Of a stretch of DNA of 64,000 nucleotides, positions 54,118 through 63,176 are shown piece by piece (the stretch's first letter is position 1; every line of letters starts with the position of its first letter). Source of the stretch: Luteibacter sp. Its GTDB lineage: Bacteria > Pseudomonadota > Gammaproteobacteria > Xanthomonadales > Rhodanobacteraceae. Position numbers and translations under genes: made by a program. The stretch lies in the NCBI RefSeq assembly GCF_009912395.1, contig NZ_WNDO01000003.1, positions 1-64,000 of the forward strand, in the 5' to 3' direction. The notes beneath the pieces were generated by a model. It was not told the DNA's origin, did not search any database, and saw only the letters and a list, made by a program, of their open reading frames with translations.

Positions 54118-55974
54118 ATGACATCCCCCGATACAGACAACGCTCCGGCCCTGCCCGGTTTCAGCGCGCTTGCGCTCGACGAGAAAGTCGTCCGCGCCCT
54201 GACCGAAGTTGGCTACGAGACACCCTCCCCCATCCAGGCCGCCACCATTCCGCCGCTGCTCGACGGCCGCGACGTGATCGGCCAGGCCCAGACCGGCACC
54301 GGCAAGACGGCCGCCTTCGCGCTGCCCGTGCTGTCGCGCATCGACACCAAGCCGGGCAAGCCCCAGGCGCTGGTGCTCGCCCCCACGCGCGAATTGGCCA
54401 TCCAGGTGGCCGAGGCGTTCCAGAAGTACGCCACGTACATGCCGGGCTTCCAGGTCCTGCCGATCTACGGCGGCCAGAGCTACGGTCCGCAGTTGCAGGG
54501 CCTCAAGCGCGGCGCGCAGATCATCGTCGGCACGCCGGGTCGCGTGATCGACCATCTCGACAAGGGCACGCTCGACCTGTCGGCGCTGCGCTTCATCGTG
54601 CTCGACGAAGCCGATGAAATGCTCCGCATGGGCTTCATCGACGACGTCGAGAAGCTGCTCCAGGCCACGCCGGAAGGCCGCCAGGTGGCGCTGTTCTCCG
54701 CGACCATGCCGGCGCCGATCCGCCGCATCGCGCAGACCTACCTGAAGGACCCGGTCGAGGTCACGATCAAGAACAAGACCACCACCGCGGCGAACATCCG
54801 CCAGCGTTACTGGTGGGTCAGCGGCGTGCACAAGCTCGACGCCCTCACGCGCATCCTCGAAGCCGAAAGCTTCGACGCGATGATCGTCTTCGCGCGCACC
54901 AAGTCGGCCACCGAAGAACTCGCCAGCAAACTGCAGGCGCGCGGTTTCGCCGTCGCCGCGATCAACGGCGACATGGCCCAGGCCCAGCGCGAGCGCGTGA
55001 TCGACCAGCTGAAGACCGGCAAGCTCGACATCCTGATCGCCACCGACGTCGCCGCGCGCGGCCTCGACGTGGAGCGCATCAGCCACGTGCTCAACTACGA
55101 CATCCCGCACGACACCGAGTCGTACGTGCACCGCATCGGCCGCACCGGCCGCGCGGGTCGCAACGGCGAGGCGATCCTGTTCGTCACCCCGCGCGAGCGC
55201 AACCTGCTCCGCCAGATCGAGCGCGCCACGCGCCAGCCGATCGAGCAGATGCAGCTGCCGACCATCGAGGCAGTGAACGATACGCGCGTCAACAAGTTCA
55301 ACCAGAAGATCACCGACACGCTGGCCACCGGCGACCTCGGACTCTTCCAGCAGTTGGTCGAGAAGTACGAGCAAGAGCACAACGTGCCGGCGATCGAGAT
55401 TGCCGCCGCGCTGGCGAAGATCGCCCAGGGCGACCAGCCGCTGCTGCTCGAACCGCCGGCCAAGCGCGAATACACCGAGCGTCCGCCGCGTGAATACGAT
55501 CGCGAGCGCGAACACCGCGGTCCGCGCGACAACGGCGATTTCGCCGATCGTCGCCCGGTGCGCGAGGGCATGCGCCAGCCGCGTCCTCACGTCACCGAGA
55601 ACGGCAAGAAGACCTACCGCATCGAAGTCGGCCACGACCATGGCGTAAAGCCGGGCAACATCGTGGGCGCCATCGCCAACGAAGGCGGCGTCGAAGCCAA
55701 GTTCATCGGCCGCGTCAGCATCCGTGACGACTACAGCCTGATCGACCTCCCGGACGGCATGCCGGCCGAGACCTTCAACCACCTGAAGAAGGTGTGGGTC
55801 GCGCAGCAGCAGTTGCACATCAAGGAGTGGGACGGCACCGAACAGCCGCAGAGCGGTAACGGTGGTGGCGGCAATGGCGGCCAGCGTCCGCGCGGCAACT
55901 TCCGTCCGCAGGGCGGTCGCCCCGGTGGCAACGGCGGCGGTGGCAAGCCGCCGCGCCGCAAGCGCGACTACTGA
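54118..55974 (+). CDS. deaD: DEAD-box RNA helicase, DeaD/CsdA type
   Basis: 618 residues. Two RecA domains carry AQTGTGKT, PTRELA, TPGRVIDHL, VLDEADEMLRMGF, SATMP, RGLDV and HRIGRTGRAG. The C-terminal part has the DbpA-type RNA-binding domain (YRIEVGHDHGVKPGNIVGAI, then FIGRVSI) followed by a Gly/Arg/Pro tail. This is the domain order of CsdA, which helps 50S assembly and RNA decay at low temperature. The start at 54118 was chosen by the family N-terminus; an ATG at 54064 is in frame. Divergent from fghA. Confidence 0.95.
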   Translation: MTSPDTDNAPALPGFSALALDEKVVRALTEVGYETPSPIQAATIPPLLDGRDVIGQAQTGTGKTAAFALPVLSRIDTKPGKPQALVLAPTRELAIQVAEAFQKYATYMPGFQVLPIYGGQSYGPQLQGLKRGAQIIVGTPGRVIDHLDKGTLDLSALRFIVLDEADEMLRMGFIDDVEKLLQATPEGRQVALFSATMPAPIRRIAQTYLKDPVEVTIKNKTTTAANIRQRYWWVSGVHKLDALTRILEAESFDAMIVFARTKSATEELASKLQARGFAVAAINGDMAQAQRERVIDQLKTGKLDILIATDVAARGLDVERISHVLNYDIPHDTESYVHRIGRTGRAGRNGEAILFVTPRERNLLRQIERATRQPIEQMQLPTIEAVNDTRVNKFNQKITDTLATGDLGLFQQLVEKYEQEHNVPAIEIAAALAKIAQGDQPLLLEPPAKREYTERPPREYDREREHRGPRDNGDFADRRPVREGMRQPRPHVTENGKKTYRIEVGHDHGVKPGNIVGAIANEGGVEAKFIGRVSIRDDYSLIDLPDGMPAETFNHLKKVWVAQQQLHIKEWDGTEQPQSGNGGGGNGGQRPRGNFRPQGGRPGGNGGGGKPPRRKRDY

Positions 55975-55980
55975 TCGACG

Positions 55981-56009
55981 AAAAGCCCGGCCATGTGCCG
56001 GGCTTTTTG
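55981..56009 (+). terminator. Terminator after deaD
   Basis: AAAAGCCCGGCCATGTGCCG then GGCTTTTTG: a strong stem six bases after the deaD stop codon. Confidence 0.9.
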
Positions 56010-56062
56010 CATGTGAACGCCGGAAACGCCGCATCACCTCTCTCGCGACAACCGATCACCCC

Positions 56063-56189
56063 GCGCTGGGTTCCCGCTTTCGCGGGAACGACGTGAGGGG
56101 TAGGCGTGCTTGCGCAGATGGTGGCGTCGGATTGTTGCGTACCACCCAAGTCGACACTCGTCGTTCCCGCGAAAGCGGGAACCCAGCGC
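56063..56189. repeat. Inverted pair of GTCGTTCC-family repeats
   Basis: A reverse copy at 56063-56092 (GCGCTGGGTTCCCGCTTTCG then CGGGAACGAC) and a forward copy at 56160-56189 (GTCGTTCCCGCGAAAGCGGG then AACCCAGCGC), in the deaD/ykgJ convergent gap. The internal palindromes differ from the 771-904 and 34608-34801 copies while the outer words are conserved. Confidence 0.85.
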
Positions 56190-56233
56190 CGGGCGGCAGG
56201 TTATCGCCAGGCGTTCGCTACGGCTCTACACCG

Positions 56234-56578
56234 TCAACCGAAATCCGCCGGGGTCAATGGCGCCATCCCATGCCGCACGCGCGCCTTGTCGCATTGCGGG
56301 CTCGGGGTGACCCCGTCTTCCCACGCCGGCTTCAGGTCGTGGCACGGCGAGGGCCGCACCGCGTAGATGCCGCAATGCGCAGCCACGCCTACCTCGCCGA
56401 CCAGCGAGCGGCAGCGCGGTTCCTTCTGGTTGGTGCCATGCATGTTGACCCGGTGCGGGTCGAGGTGTTCGGTGAGCGAGGCAGGGGTGATGCCCCCGGC
56501 CTCGTCGGTTTCCATCCAATGGAAGGCGACGCGATAGGTCGCGCAGCAAGCGCCGCAGCGCAAGCAAGGGTGGGTCAT
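56234..56578 (-). CDS. YkgJ-family cysteine cluster protein
   Basis: 114 residues with a cysteine pattern for metal or Fe-S binding: CLRCGACC near the N-terminus, then Cys in RCRSLVGEVG, AHCGIYAVRPSPCHDL and PQCDKAR. It resembles the YkgJ/UPF0153 family. The role is unknown. It lies 4 bp downstream of the metallopeptidase gene and is probably co-transcribed. Confidence 0.87.
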   Translation of the reverse strand: MTHPCLRCGACCATYRVAFHWMETDEAGGITPASLTEHLDPHRVNMHGTNQKEPRCRSLVGEVGVAAHCGIYAVRPSPCHDLKPAWEDGVTPSPQCDKARVRHGMAPLTPADFG

Positions 56579-56582
56579 ACGG

Positions 56583-57452
56583 TCAGATCGAACCTGAGAA
56601 GGTGTTGCACTTGCCGATGTCGCCGGTCTGGAAACCGGTCTTGAACCAGCGCACGCGCTGGGCGGAGGTACCATGGGTGAACGAATCGGGCACCACCCTG
56701 CCCTGCGCCTGCTCTTGCAGCGCATCGTCGCCGATCGCCGTGGCCGCGTGCAATGCCGATTCGATATCGCCCGCCTGGAGCCACTGCTGGCGCTGCTGCG
56801 AATGGTTGGCCCACACGCCCGCGAAGCAATCGGCCTGCAGTTCCTGGCGCACCGACAGGCCGTTGGCCCCTTCCATGCGGGCACCGCGGCGGCGGGCCTC
56901 GTCCACCTTGGCGAAGACGCCCACGAGGTTCTGCACGTGGTGGCCCACCTCGTGCGCAATCACATAGGCACGGGCGAAATCGCCCGATTCATGGAAGCGA
57001 CGCTGCATTTCCTGGAAGAAACCGAGATCGAGATAGACCTTGCGGTCGCCGGGACAATAGAACGGCCCCACCGCCGAGGACGCCGAACCGCAGGCGGTTC
57101 GCACCCCGCCCCGGAACAGCACCAGGTGCGGCTGCTCGTAGCGCTGGCCGTTGGCGGCGAAGATCTCGCCCCAGGTGTCCTCGGTCTCGCCGAGGATGGC
57201 GCGAACGAAATCCACCTGCGGGTCGGTCGCCTCCGCCGGCCGGGTGGCCTGGGTCCGCTGCGGCGCCGGAGCGCCCTGCTCCGCCTGGCCCAGAAGTGCG
57301 GTGGGGTCCTTGTAGAAGACCGCGCCGAGGATCGCCAGGATGATGATGCCGCCGATCCCGAGCCCACGACCGCCGCCGAACGAAGGGCCGCCGCCACCGC
57401 CTTCGCCGGCGTCTTCCACGTTGTCGCTTCTACGTCCTTTCTGCCAGAGCAT
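56583..57452 (-). CDS. Neutral zinc metallopeptidase, KPN_02809 family
   Basis: 289 residues. An N-terminal Gly-rich stretch is followed by a single membrane helix (GIGGIIILAILGAVFY), then a periplasmic domain with HEVGH at 167-171 and the third-ligand region LQADCFAGVWANHS. PFYCPGDRKVYLDLGFF and TFTHGTSAQRVRWF-like blocks (here SFTHGTSAQRVRWFKTGF) define the family. The start at 57452 has GGAGGG upstream. Substrates are unknown. Confidence 0.9.
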   Translation of the reverse strand: MLWQKGRRSDNVEDAGEGGGGGPSFGGGRGLGIGGIIILAILGAVFYKDPTALLGQAEQGAPAPQRTQATRPAEATDPQVDFVRAILGETEDTWGEIFAANGQRYEQPHLVLFRGGVRTACGSASSAVGPFYCPGDRKVYLDLGFFQEMQRRFHESGDFARAYVIAHEVGHHVQNLVGVFAKVDEARRRGARMEGANGLSVRQELQADCFAGVWANHSQQRQQWLQAGDIESALHAATAIGDDALQEQAQGRVVPDSFTHGTSAQRVRWFKTGFQTGDIGKCNTFSGSI

Positions 57453-57556
57453 CGCCTTTCCCTCCTCCCGGCATGTCCCCACGAGACACGGTCGGCATGA
57501 TCGCATGGACGGTTGCCGGTAAACTCCCGCGCTGTCGTCGTACCACGGATCAGTTC

Positions 57557-58003
57557 ATGACCAGTCAGCTCCCCGCCGTCGTCACCCTGCTTACCCTACT
57601 GCTGATGTTCTACACGGTGTTTATCGTAGGCAAGGCGCGTGAACGCTATGGCATCAAGGCGCCCTCCATCTCGGGCGACCCGCAGTTCGAGCGTGCCTGG
57701 CGCGTGCAGATGAACACGCTGGAAAACGCCGTGATGTTCATCCCGGCCCTGTGGCTCGCCGCCCAGTACGTGGACCCCCTCTGGGCCGGCATCGCCGGCA
57801 TGGTCTGGCTTGTCGGCCGCGTCTGGTACGCCGTGGCCTACCTGCGCGACCCGACCCGCCGCGGCCCCGGCTACATCGTCTCGATGGTGGCCTGGGGTGC
57901 CCTCATGCTGATGGCGGCCGGTGGCATGGGCATGGCCATCATGGAGAACAGCTCGGCCAACGCCGCCCAGGCGGAAGACGCCAGCGGCGACGGGCAGAGC
58001 TGA
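57557..58003 (+). CDS. MAPEG-family membrane protein
   Basis: 148 residues with four membrane helices. FERAWRVQMNTLENAVMFIPALWLAA is the MAPEG signature, with Arg, Asn and Glu at the glutathione-binding positions. Members include microsomal glutathione transferases, but bacterial homologues are poorly defined. The start at 57557 (MTSQLPAVV) places the first helix at the N-terminus; a longer frame from 57473 is unlikely. Confidence 0.88.
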   Translation: MTSQLPAVVTLLTLLLMFYTVFIVGKARERYGIKAPSISGDPQFERAWRVQMNTLENAVMFIPALWLAAQYVDPLWAGIAGMVWLVGRVWYAVAYLRDPTRRGPGYIVSMVAWGALMLMAAGGMGMAIMENSSANAAQAEDASGDGQS

Positions 58004-58023
58004 GGACCCTCGCCCTAGGAAAC

Positions 58024-58057
58024 GTGAGCCGTCGGCCTGTTGAGGCAGGCGGCTCAC
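58024..58057. terminator. Hairpin between convergent MAPEG and terC-like genes
   Basis: GTGAGCCG and CGGCTCAC pair across an inner GCCTG/CAGGC stem. No U tract follows, so its function as a terminator is uncertain; it sits exactly between two convergent stop codons. Confidence 0.5.
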
Positions 58058-58067
58058 CCTTAACGCT

Positions 58068-59639
58068 TTACTCGTCCGTCGGCAGCGCCAGAACGCGTAC
58101 GCGCTGGATGCGCGCCCCATCCATCGCCGTCACCTCGAACGAGAGGGCACCGCTGTCGAAGCGATCGCCCACGCCCGGCAGGCGACCCAACCGCTGCAGC
58201 ACGAAGCCGGCCAGCGTGGAGAAGTTGCCCTCCCCAGCGCCCGGCAGGCGATGGCCCAACAGGTGCTCCACGCGGCGCGCGTCGAGGCTGGCGTCCAGCA
58301 ACCAGGCACCGTCCGGCTCGCTGACCGCCGAGGGATCGCCTTCGCGGGTCTCGTCGGGGAATTCCCCTGCGATGGTCTCCAGCACGTCGGCCGGGGTCAC
58401 CAGGCCGAGGATGCTGCCGTATTCGTCGACCACAAGGGCCACCTGCAGGGAGGCACGGCGGAATTCGTCGATGAGGCGGAGCACGCTCAGTGACTCCAGC
58501 ACCGTGATCGGCTTGCGCACTACCGACTCGTGCAGGCGGCCATTGTCACTCAGGCTGGCCAGCAGGTCGCGCGAGGACACCACGCCCACCAGTTCGTCGA
58601 GGTCGCCGTTGGCGACCAGCATCCAGTGGTGCGAAGATTCCCGCGCTTCTTCCAGCAGGTTGCCCAGTTCGTCGGACGGATCGATCCAGACGATCTCGGT
58701 CCGCGGCGTCATGATCGACCGCACGGGACGCTGGGACAGGTCGAGCACGCCCTGCACCATCTCCAGCTCGTCCTTGCCGAACACCGCCATCTCGGCGGTC
58801 TCGGTCGGCGCGTTGCCCTTGCCGTTGCCGTCCACCTCGTCTTCCGGCGTGCCGCCCAGCAGGCGCAGCACAGCCTTGGCGGTGCGGTCGCGCATGGTGC
58901 GGCCGCCCACCAGCAGGGAGCGGCGACGGTTGCGACGCATCGTCTGGTTGAACACCTCGATCATGATCGAGAAGCCGATCGCGGCGTACAGGTAGCCCTT
59001 CGGGATATGGAAGCCGAAGCCCTCGGCGATCAGGCTGAAACCGATCATCAGCAGGAACGACAGGCAGAGGATCACCACCGTCGGACGGGCGTTGACGAAG
59101 GCGGTGAGCGGCTTGCTGGCGGTGATCATCAAGGCCATGGCGATCACCACGCCGATCATCATGATCGACAGGTGATCGACCATGCCCACGGCCGTGATCA
59201 CCGAGTCGAGCGAGAACACCGCGTCGAGGATCACGATCTGCAGCACGGTAAGCCAGAAGCTGCCGCGGCGGGCGCCCTTGCCGTCGTGGTCGTCGTCGGC
59301 CTCGAGCCGTTCGTGTAGTTCCAGCGTGGCCTTGAACAGGAGGAAGGCGCCGCCGATCACTAGGATCAGGTCGCGCCACGACAGGCCGAAGCCGTTCCAC
59401 TCGAACAGGGGCTTGGTGAGGGTGACCAGCCAGGACATGGCGGCCAGCAGGCCCAGGCGCATGAGCAGCGCGAGGCCAAGACCCACTAGGCGCGCGTGGT
59501 CGCGCTGGCGGGCGGGGAGCTTGTCGGCGAGGATCGCGACGAAGACGAGGTTGTCGATACCGAGAACGATCTCCAACACGATCAGCGTGAGGAGTCCCGC
59601 CCAGGCGGAAGGGTTGGCTAGCCAGTCGAATGCGAACAT
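58068..59639 (-). CDS. TerC-family membrane protein with CBS pair and CorC_HlyC domain (YoaE/YegH type)
   Basis: 523 residues. The N-terminal TerC domain (about 1-230) has [15 protein letters not shown] and [19 protein letters not shown], with the paired acidic residues of metal-transporting TerC proteins. Two CBS repeats follow ([28 protein letters not shown]), then the CorC_HlyC domain ([20 protein letters not shown]). The whole is like E. coli YoaE/YegH, possibly Mn2+ or other metal efflux. No yybP-ykoY riboswitch was recognised in the short upstream region. Confidence 0.92.
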   Translation of the reverse strand: MFAFDWLANPSAWAGLLTLIVLEIVLGIDNLVFVAILADKLPARQRDHARLVGLGLALLMRLGLLAAMSWLVTLTKPLFEWNGFGLSWRDLILVIGGAFLLFKATLELHERLEADDDHDGKGARRGSFWLTVLQIVILDAVFSLDSVITAVGMVDHLSIMMIGVVIAMALMITASKPLTAFVNARPTVVILCLSFLLMIGFSLIAEGFGFHIPKGYLYAAIGFSIMIEVFNQTMRRNRRRSLLVGGRTMRDRTAKAVLRLLGGTPEDEVDGNGKGNAPTETAEMAVFGKDELEMVQGVLDLSQRPVRSIMTPRTEIVWIDPSDELGNLLEEARESSHHWMLVANGDLDELVGVVSSRDLLASLSDNGRLHESVVRKPITVLESLSVLRLIDEFRRASLQVALVVDEYGSILGLVTPADVLETIAGEFPDETREGDPSAVSEPDGAWLLDASLDARRVEHLLGHRLPGAGEGNFSTLAGFVLQRLGRLPGVGDRFDSGALSFEVTAMDGARIQRVRVLALPTDE

Positions 59640-59759
59640 GGGTAGGCGCGTTGGCGCCCGTTTTCCTCCTTAAGGGACGTGACACTATACAGGCCCCGCG
59701 TGACGGTCTGTGCCGCAAGCGCCATTGCGCCGCCGTCGCGCCGTCGGCTAGGGTGCGCC

Positions 59760-60533
59760 ATGCCTCACGATACCGCCCCTGCCGCCGTCGCCCTTCCTGT
59801 CGAACCGTCGCCGCTGCCGGCCCGCGCGCCCGGCCTGCTCGAGACGATCGCCTGCATCATCGCGTATTTCGTTCTGCAGCTCGGTTTCGGAGCGCTGTTC
59901 GGGCTTATCTCGCAATTCATCACCCAGCACTACCCCGACCAGGTGCCCGCCTATCCGGATCGCCTGATCGTGGTCGTGATCCTTACGCTGCTGTGTGCCG
60001 CGGGGGTCACCACCGCCCTGCTGGTCAGGCGCTGGGGCCCGCGCAGCCTGGACGGCGGCGCGCTGGGCCTGGGCTTCACTCCGCCACAGGGCAAGTACAT
60101 CGCCATCGCCACGGGCCTGGGCCTTGCCGCCCCCATCGTTGGCGGCCTGCTTACCCAGTTCCTGGCCGGCAACCACGAGGTGAGCCAGTCGGTGAGCGAA
60201 ATCGCCGGCAAGGCCCATATCGGCATGCGTTTCGCCTTGCTACCCGCGGTGGTCCTGGTCGGTCCGCTGGTGGAGGAGACGCTCTTTCGCGGTGCCCTGC
60301 TCGCCGTGCTGCGCCACCGGTTGGGCGACGGCTGGACCATAGGTATTTCCGCGACGATCTTCGGGCTGGTCCACCTGCCCGACCTGGCCTGGCTCTGGTA
60401 TGCGGTGCCGAACCTGGCCCTCATCGGACTGATCTGCGCCTGGCTGCGCGTACGAAGCGGCTCGATCTGGCCCGCCTTCGTCGCCCACGCGGTCAACAAC
60501 TCGCTGGCGACGCTGGGCTGGTTCACCGGCTAG
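59760..60533 (+). CDS. CPBP-family intramembrane glutamic endopeptidase
   Basis: 257 residues with about six to seven membrane helices and the Abi/CPBP motifs: VEETLFRGALL (motif 1, the paired Glu and Arg), FGLVHLPDL (motif 2) and FVAHAVNNSLAT (motif 3). It is likely an intramembrane protease; substrates are unknown. Its TAG stop is inside CTAG, shared with the convergent methyltransferase gene. Confidence 0.9.
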   Translation: MPHDTAPAAVALPVEPSPLPARAPGLLETIACIIAYFVLQLGFGALFGLISQFITQHYPDQVPAYPDRLIVVVILTLLCAAGVTTALLVRRWGPRSLDGGALGLGFTPPQGKYIAIATGLGLAAPIVGGLLTQFLAGNHEVSQSVSEIAGKAHIGMRFALLPAVVLVGPLVEETLFRGALLAVLRHRLGDGWTIGISATIFGLVHLPDLAWLWYAVPNLALIGLICAWLRVRSGSIWPAFVAHAVNNSLATLGWFTG

Positions 60534-61126
60534 ATCGTCTCCAGCGCCGCCACCTGACGGGCCAGTCGCGGCCCGGCATAGCACTGCGAACCGACGGGTA
60601 GCAGGCCCACGTCGGAGAAGGCGCCCCGGTACCAGCGGGCAGGCCGCGCATGGAAGCCCTCGCGATCGCCGCCGGGATCGTCCTCGCGGGTATACACCTC
60701 AAGAAAAGCCAATCCCTCAAGCATCTCGCCGATGCCGGTGAGACCGGCGCGGATCTCGGCCGGCTTCAGGTAATGCAGTACGTCCGTGCAGACGATCAGG
60801 TCGAAGCGGGTATCGAAACGCAGCTCGGCCAACTGGCCGAAACGGGCGTAACCGATGTTGCGGCTACGGCCATAACGGGCCACGGCGTACTCGCTGGCCT
60901 CCAGCCCCTGGTAGACGACGCCCGGACGCAGGCGCCGCAACTCGGCGCGCCAAGGCGCTTCGCCGCAGCCCACATCGAGCACGTTGCGGATGGGATGCCC
61001 GAGGTAGAACTCGGCCTGCCCCACCACCATGGCCACCTTGCGGCGCAGCTCCGCCGGCGAACGCACCGCATGCCCAGCGCTGCGATACCACTTGTCGAAA
61101 TAGGCCTGATCGTAGGTCTTGGACAT
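60530..61126 (-). CDS. Class I SAM-dependent methyltransferase
   Basis: 198 residues. VLDVGCGEAPWRAEL near residue 50 is the SAM loop, with YQGLEASEYA after beta2 and FDLIVCTDVLHYL as the post-motif. The N-terminal YDQAYFDKWYRSAGHAV resembles small-molecule or RNA-cap methyltransferases of unknown function. The start at 61126 (MSKTYDQ) is preferred; upstream in-frame ATGs extend over the promoter region. Its stop overlaps the CPBP gene's stop. Confidence 0.85.
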   Translation of the reverse strand: MSKTYDQAYFDKWYRSAGHAVRSPAELRRKVAMVVGQAEFYLGHPIRNVLDVGCGEAPWRAELRRLRPGVVYQGLEASEYAVARYGRSRNIGYARFGQLAELRFDTRFDLIVCTDVLHYLKPAEIRAGLTGIGEMLEGLAFLEVYTREDDPGGDREGFHARPARWYRGAFSDVGLLPVGSQCYAGPRLARQVAALETI

Positions 61127-61226
61127 GGCGAGCCGCCCCGTGAAAACCGCCATGTTAGCCGGGCGTACACCTCGGGCATACATGACCCGTCGCAGCATCG
61201 TGCGCTATCGATGCAAGGAGACTCCC

Positions 61227-61523
61227 ATGCCCCTCATCCGCCTGCGCATTACCGGCGACCGCGACATCTTCGACGACGTGGTCAATGCCCTCCACGGTAT
61301 CGACCGGGTGGAGCGTGTCGAGGAGATCGACGACTTCATGAGCGATTTCCGTGACGACTCCAGCTCGCAGAACCTCTCCGACGACATGAGTTCGCGTGCG
61401 TTCACGGTCGAGGTGGAGGCACCGAAGAATCGCCTGGAGCGCGTGCGCGAGGTCGCTGAGGAGGCTGCCGGCAGCCGCGAGGCGACGATCGAGTTCGTCG
61501 ACGAAGACGAATTCAAAAACTGA
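61227..61523 (+). CDS. Small acidic protein of unknown function
   Basis: 98 residues, strongly acidic, with an alpha/beta look: MPLIRLRITGDRDIFDDVVN, a loop rich in Asp and Ser (DDFMSDFRDDSSSQNLSDDM) and EATIEFVDEDEFKN at the end. The pattern recalls a ferredoxin-like (ACT-type) fold, but no family is recognised. The ATG at 61227 has AAGGAG upstream. It has no obvious operon partner. Confidence 0.72.
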   Translation: MPLIRLRITGDRDIFDDVVNALHGIDRVERVEEIDDFMSDFRDDSSSQNLSDDMSSRAFTVEVEAPKNRLERVREVAEEAAGSREATIEFVDEDEFKN

Positions 61524-61542
61524 CCTCCTACGGCCAGCTCCT

Positions 61543-61565
61543 GTAGGAGCGCGCTTGCGCGCGAT
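61543..61565 (+). repeat. Single REP unit
   Basis: GTAGGAGCGCGCTTGCGCGC followed by GAT, a lone forward-oriented unit with no inverted partner within 100 bp. Confidence 0.85.
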
Positions 61566-61659
61566 ACCACCCGAATCGCAAGTTCCAACGGTCAGCCAAA
61601 AGTAAACCTCGCACCCCGGACTCCGTTTAAGGTGGCGTCGCGCCTTCCACGGAGGTCCC

Positions 61660-63168
61660 ATGCGCCCGCTCGCCGCCGCGTTACTGATCGCCCTGCTGCC
61701 CCTCCCCGCGCTCGCCGCGGATGAGCCCCTGTCGAAGGACGATGTCGCCTGGCTGGACCGGGTAACGTTCGGCATCGACACCGCCACGGTCGCGAGCTTC
61801 CGCGACCTGGGCAAGCGACGCTTCCTCGATCACCAGTTGCACCCGCGCGACGACGGCCTTCCGGCCGAGATCCGCCAGCAGATCGCCGGCTTCGACGTGA
61901 TGAAGACGCCGCCTGCCACGATGATGGCGCAGATGCGCGACCAGTATCGCGACATCAACCAGATGCCCGACGGCGACGCCAAGCAGGCGGCACGCCAGGC
62001 CTTGCAGAAGCAAGGCAACGAGTATGCGCAGGAGGCCCAGGCCACCGAACTGCTCTACGCGATCTACGACGAAAACCAGTTGCGCGAGCAGATGGTGTGG
62101 TTCTGGCTCAACCATTTCAGCGTGTTCAAGGACAAGGGCCGCGTGCGCTGGCTGGTGGCCGACTACGCACAGAACACCGTACGTCCGCACGCGCTGGGCA
62201 AGTTCCGCGATCTGGTCATGGCGACGCTGAAAAGCCCCGCCATGCTGGAATACCTGGACAACGCCCAGAACGCCCGAGACAAGATCAACGAGAACTACGC
62301 GCGCGAGCTGATGGAACTGCATACGCTCGGCGTCAACAGCGGCTATTCGCAGGCCGACGTGCAGAACCTCGCACGCATCCTCACCGGCGTGGGCGTCAAC
62401 TTCGACGGCCAGCCTCGCAAGTTCCGCAAGGACCTCCAGCCGTATTACCTGCAGGAAGGCGTCTTCGAGTTCAACCCGAACCGCCACGACTTCGGCGACA
62501 AGGAACTGCTGGGCAAGACGATCAAGGGCGGCGGCTTCGACGAAGTCGAGAAGGCCGTGGACCTGATCGTGAGCCAGCCGGCCTGCGCGACGTTCATTTC
62601 CACCAAGCTGGCGAAGTACTTCGTATCCGACAACCCGCCGCCGGAGCTGATCAAGGCCATGGCGAAGACCTTCCGCCGCAGCGATGGCGATATCGCGGAA
62701 GTGATGAAGACGATGCTGACCTCAAAGGAATTCGCCGCGTCGCTGGGCAGGCGCTACAAGGATCCCACCCAGTTCCTGGTGTCCACCATGCGTGTCGCTT
62801 ACGACGGCAAGCCCGTCACCAATCCGCGTCCGCTGGTGAACTGGATCAACCAGCTCGGCCAGGCGCCGTACGGTCGCATCACGCCCGATGGCTGGCCCGT
62901 GGCCGACGTGGAATGGTCCAGTTCCGGGCAGATGGCCAAGCGTTTCGAGATCGCCCGCTCGATCGGCAGTGGCGCCAACCACCTGTTCGATCTCGACGAG
63001 GAAGGCAAGCGCCAGCGCGGCGGCTTTCCCCAGCTAACCACCCCGACCTACTACGCCACGCTCGATCCCCTGCTCGGCCAGAAGACGCGCGACGCGCTGT
63101 CGCAAGCCACCTCGCAGCAGGAATGGAACACCTTCCTGCTCTCCTCCCCCGAGTTCAACTACCGCTGA
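61660..63168 (+). CDS. Secreted DUF1800-family protein
   Basis: 502 residues with a signal peptide (1-19, ending ALAA). It has WLDRVTFGIDTATV near the start, MVWFWLNHFSVF, NARDKINENYARELMELHTLGV and LARILTGVGV, all typical of DUF1800. The family is almost always paired with DUF1501, as here (next gene 8 bp downstream), and is thought to work with it on an extracytoplasmic substrate of unknown nature. Confidence 0.92.
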   Translation: MRPLAAALLIALLPLPALAADEPLSKDDVAWLDRVTFGIDTATVASFRDLGKRRFLDHQLHPRDDGLPAEIRQQIAGFDVMKTPPATMMAQMRDQYRDINQMPDGDAKQAARQALQKQGNEYAQEAQATELLYAIYDENQLREQMVWFWLNHFSVFKDKGRVRWLVADYAQNTVRPHALGKFRDLVMATLKSPAMLEYLDNAQNARDKINENYARELMELHTLGVNSGYSQADVQNLARILTGVGVNFDGQPRKFRKDLQPYYLQEGVFEFNPNRHDFGDKELLGKTIKGGGFDEVEKAVDLIVSQPACATFISTKLAKYFVSDNPPPELIKAMAKTFRRSDGDIAEVMKTMLTSKEFAASLGRRYKDPTQFLVSTMRVAYDGKPVTNPRPLVNWINQLGQAPYGRITPDGWPVADVEWSSSGQMAKRFEIARSIGSGANHLFDLDEEGKRQRGGFPQLTTPTYYATLDPLLGQKTRDALSQATSQQEWNTFLLSSPEFNYR

Positions 63169-63176
63169 GGCCAGCC

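Noticed and set aside
54070-56037. 655-codon open frame antisense to deaD
   Set aside because: Low-complexity Ala/Arg/Val composition mirrors the helicase codons; no start signal or family signature.
59640-59759. Possible yybP-ykoY riboswitch before the TerC-family gene
   Set aside because: TerC genes often carry one, but I could not identify the conserved loops; the upstream interval is short and only an AAGGAGG-like word is seen.
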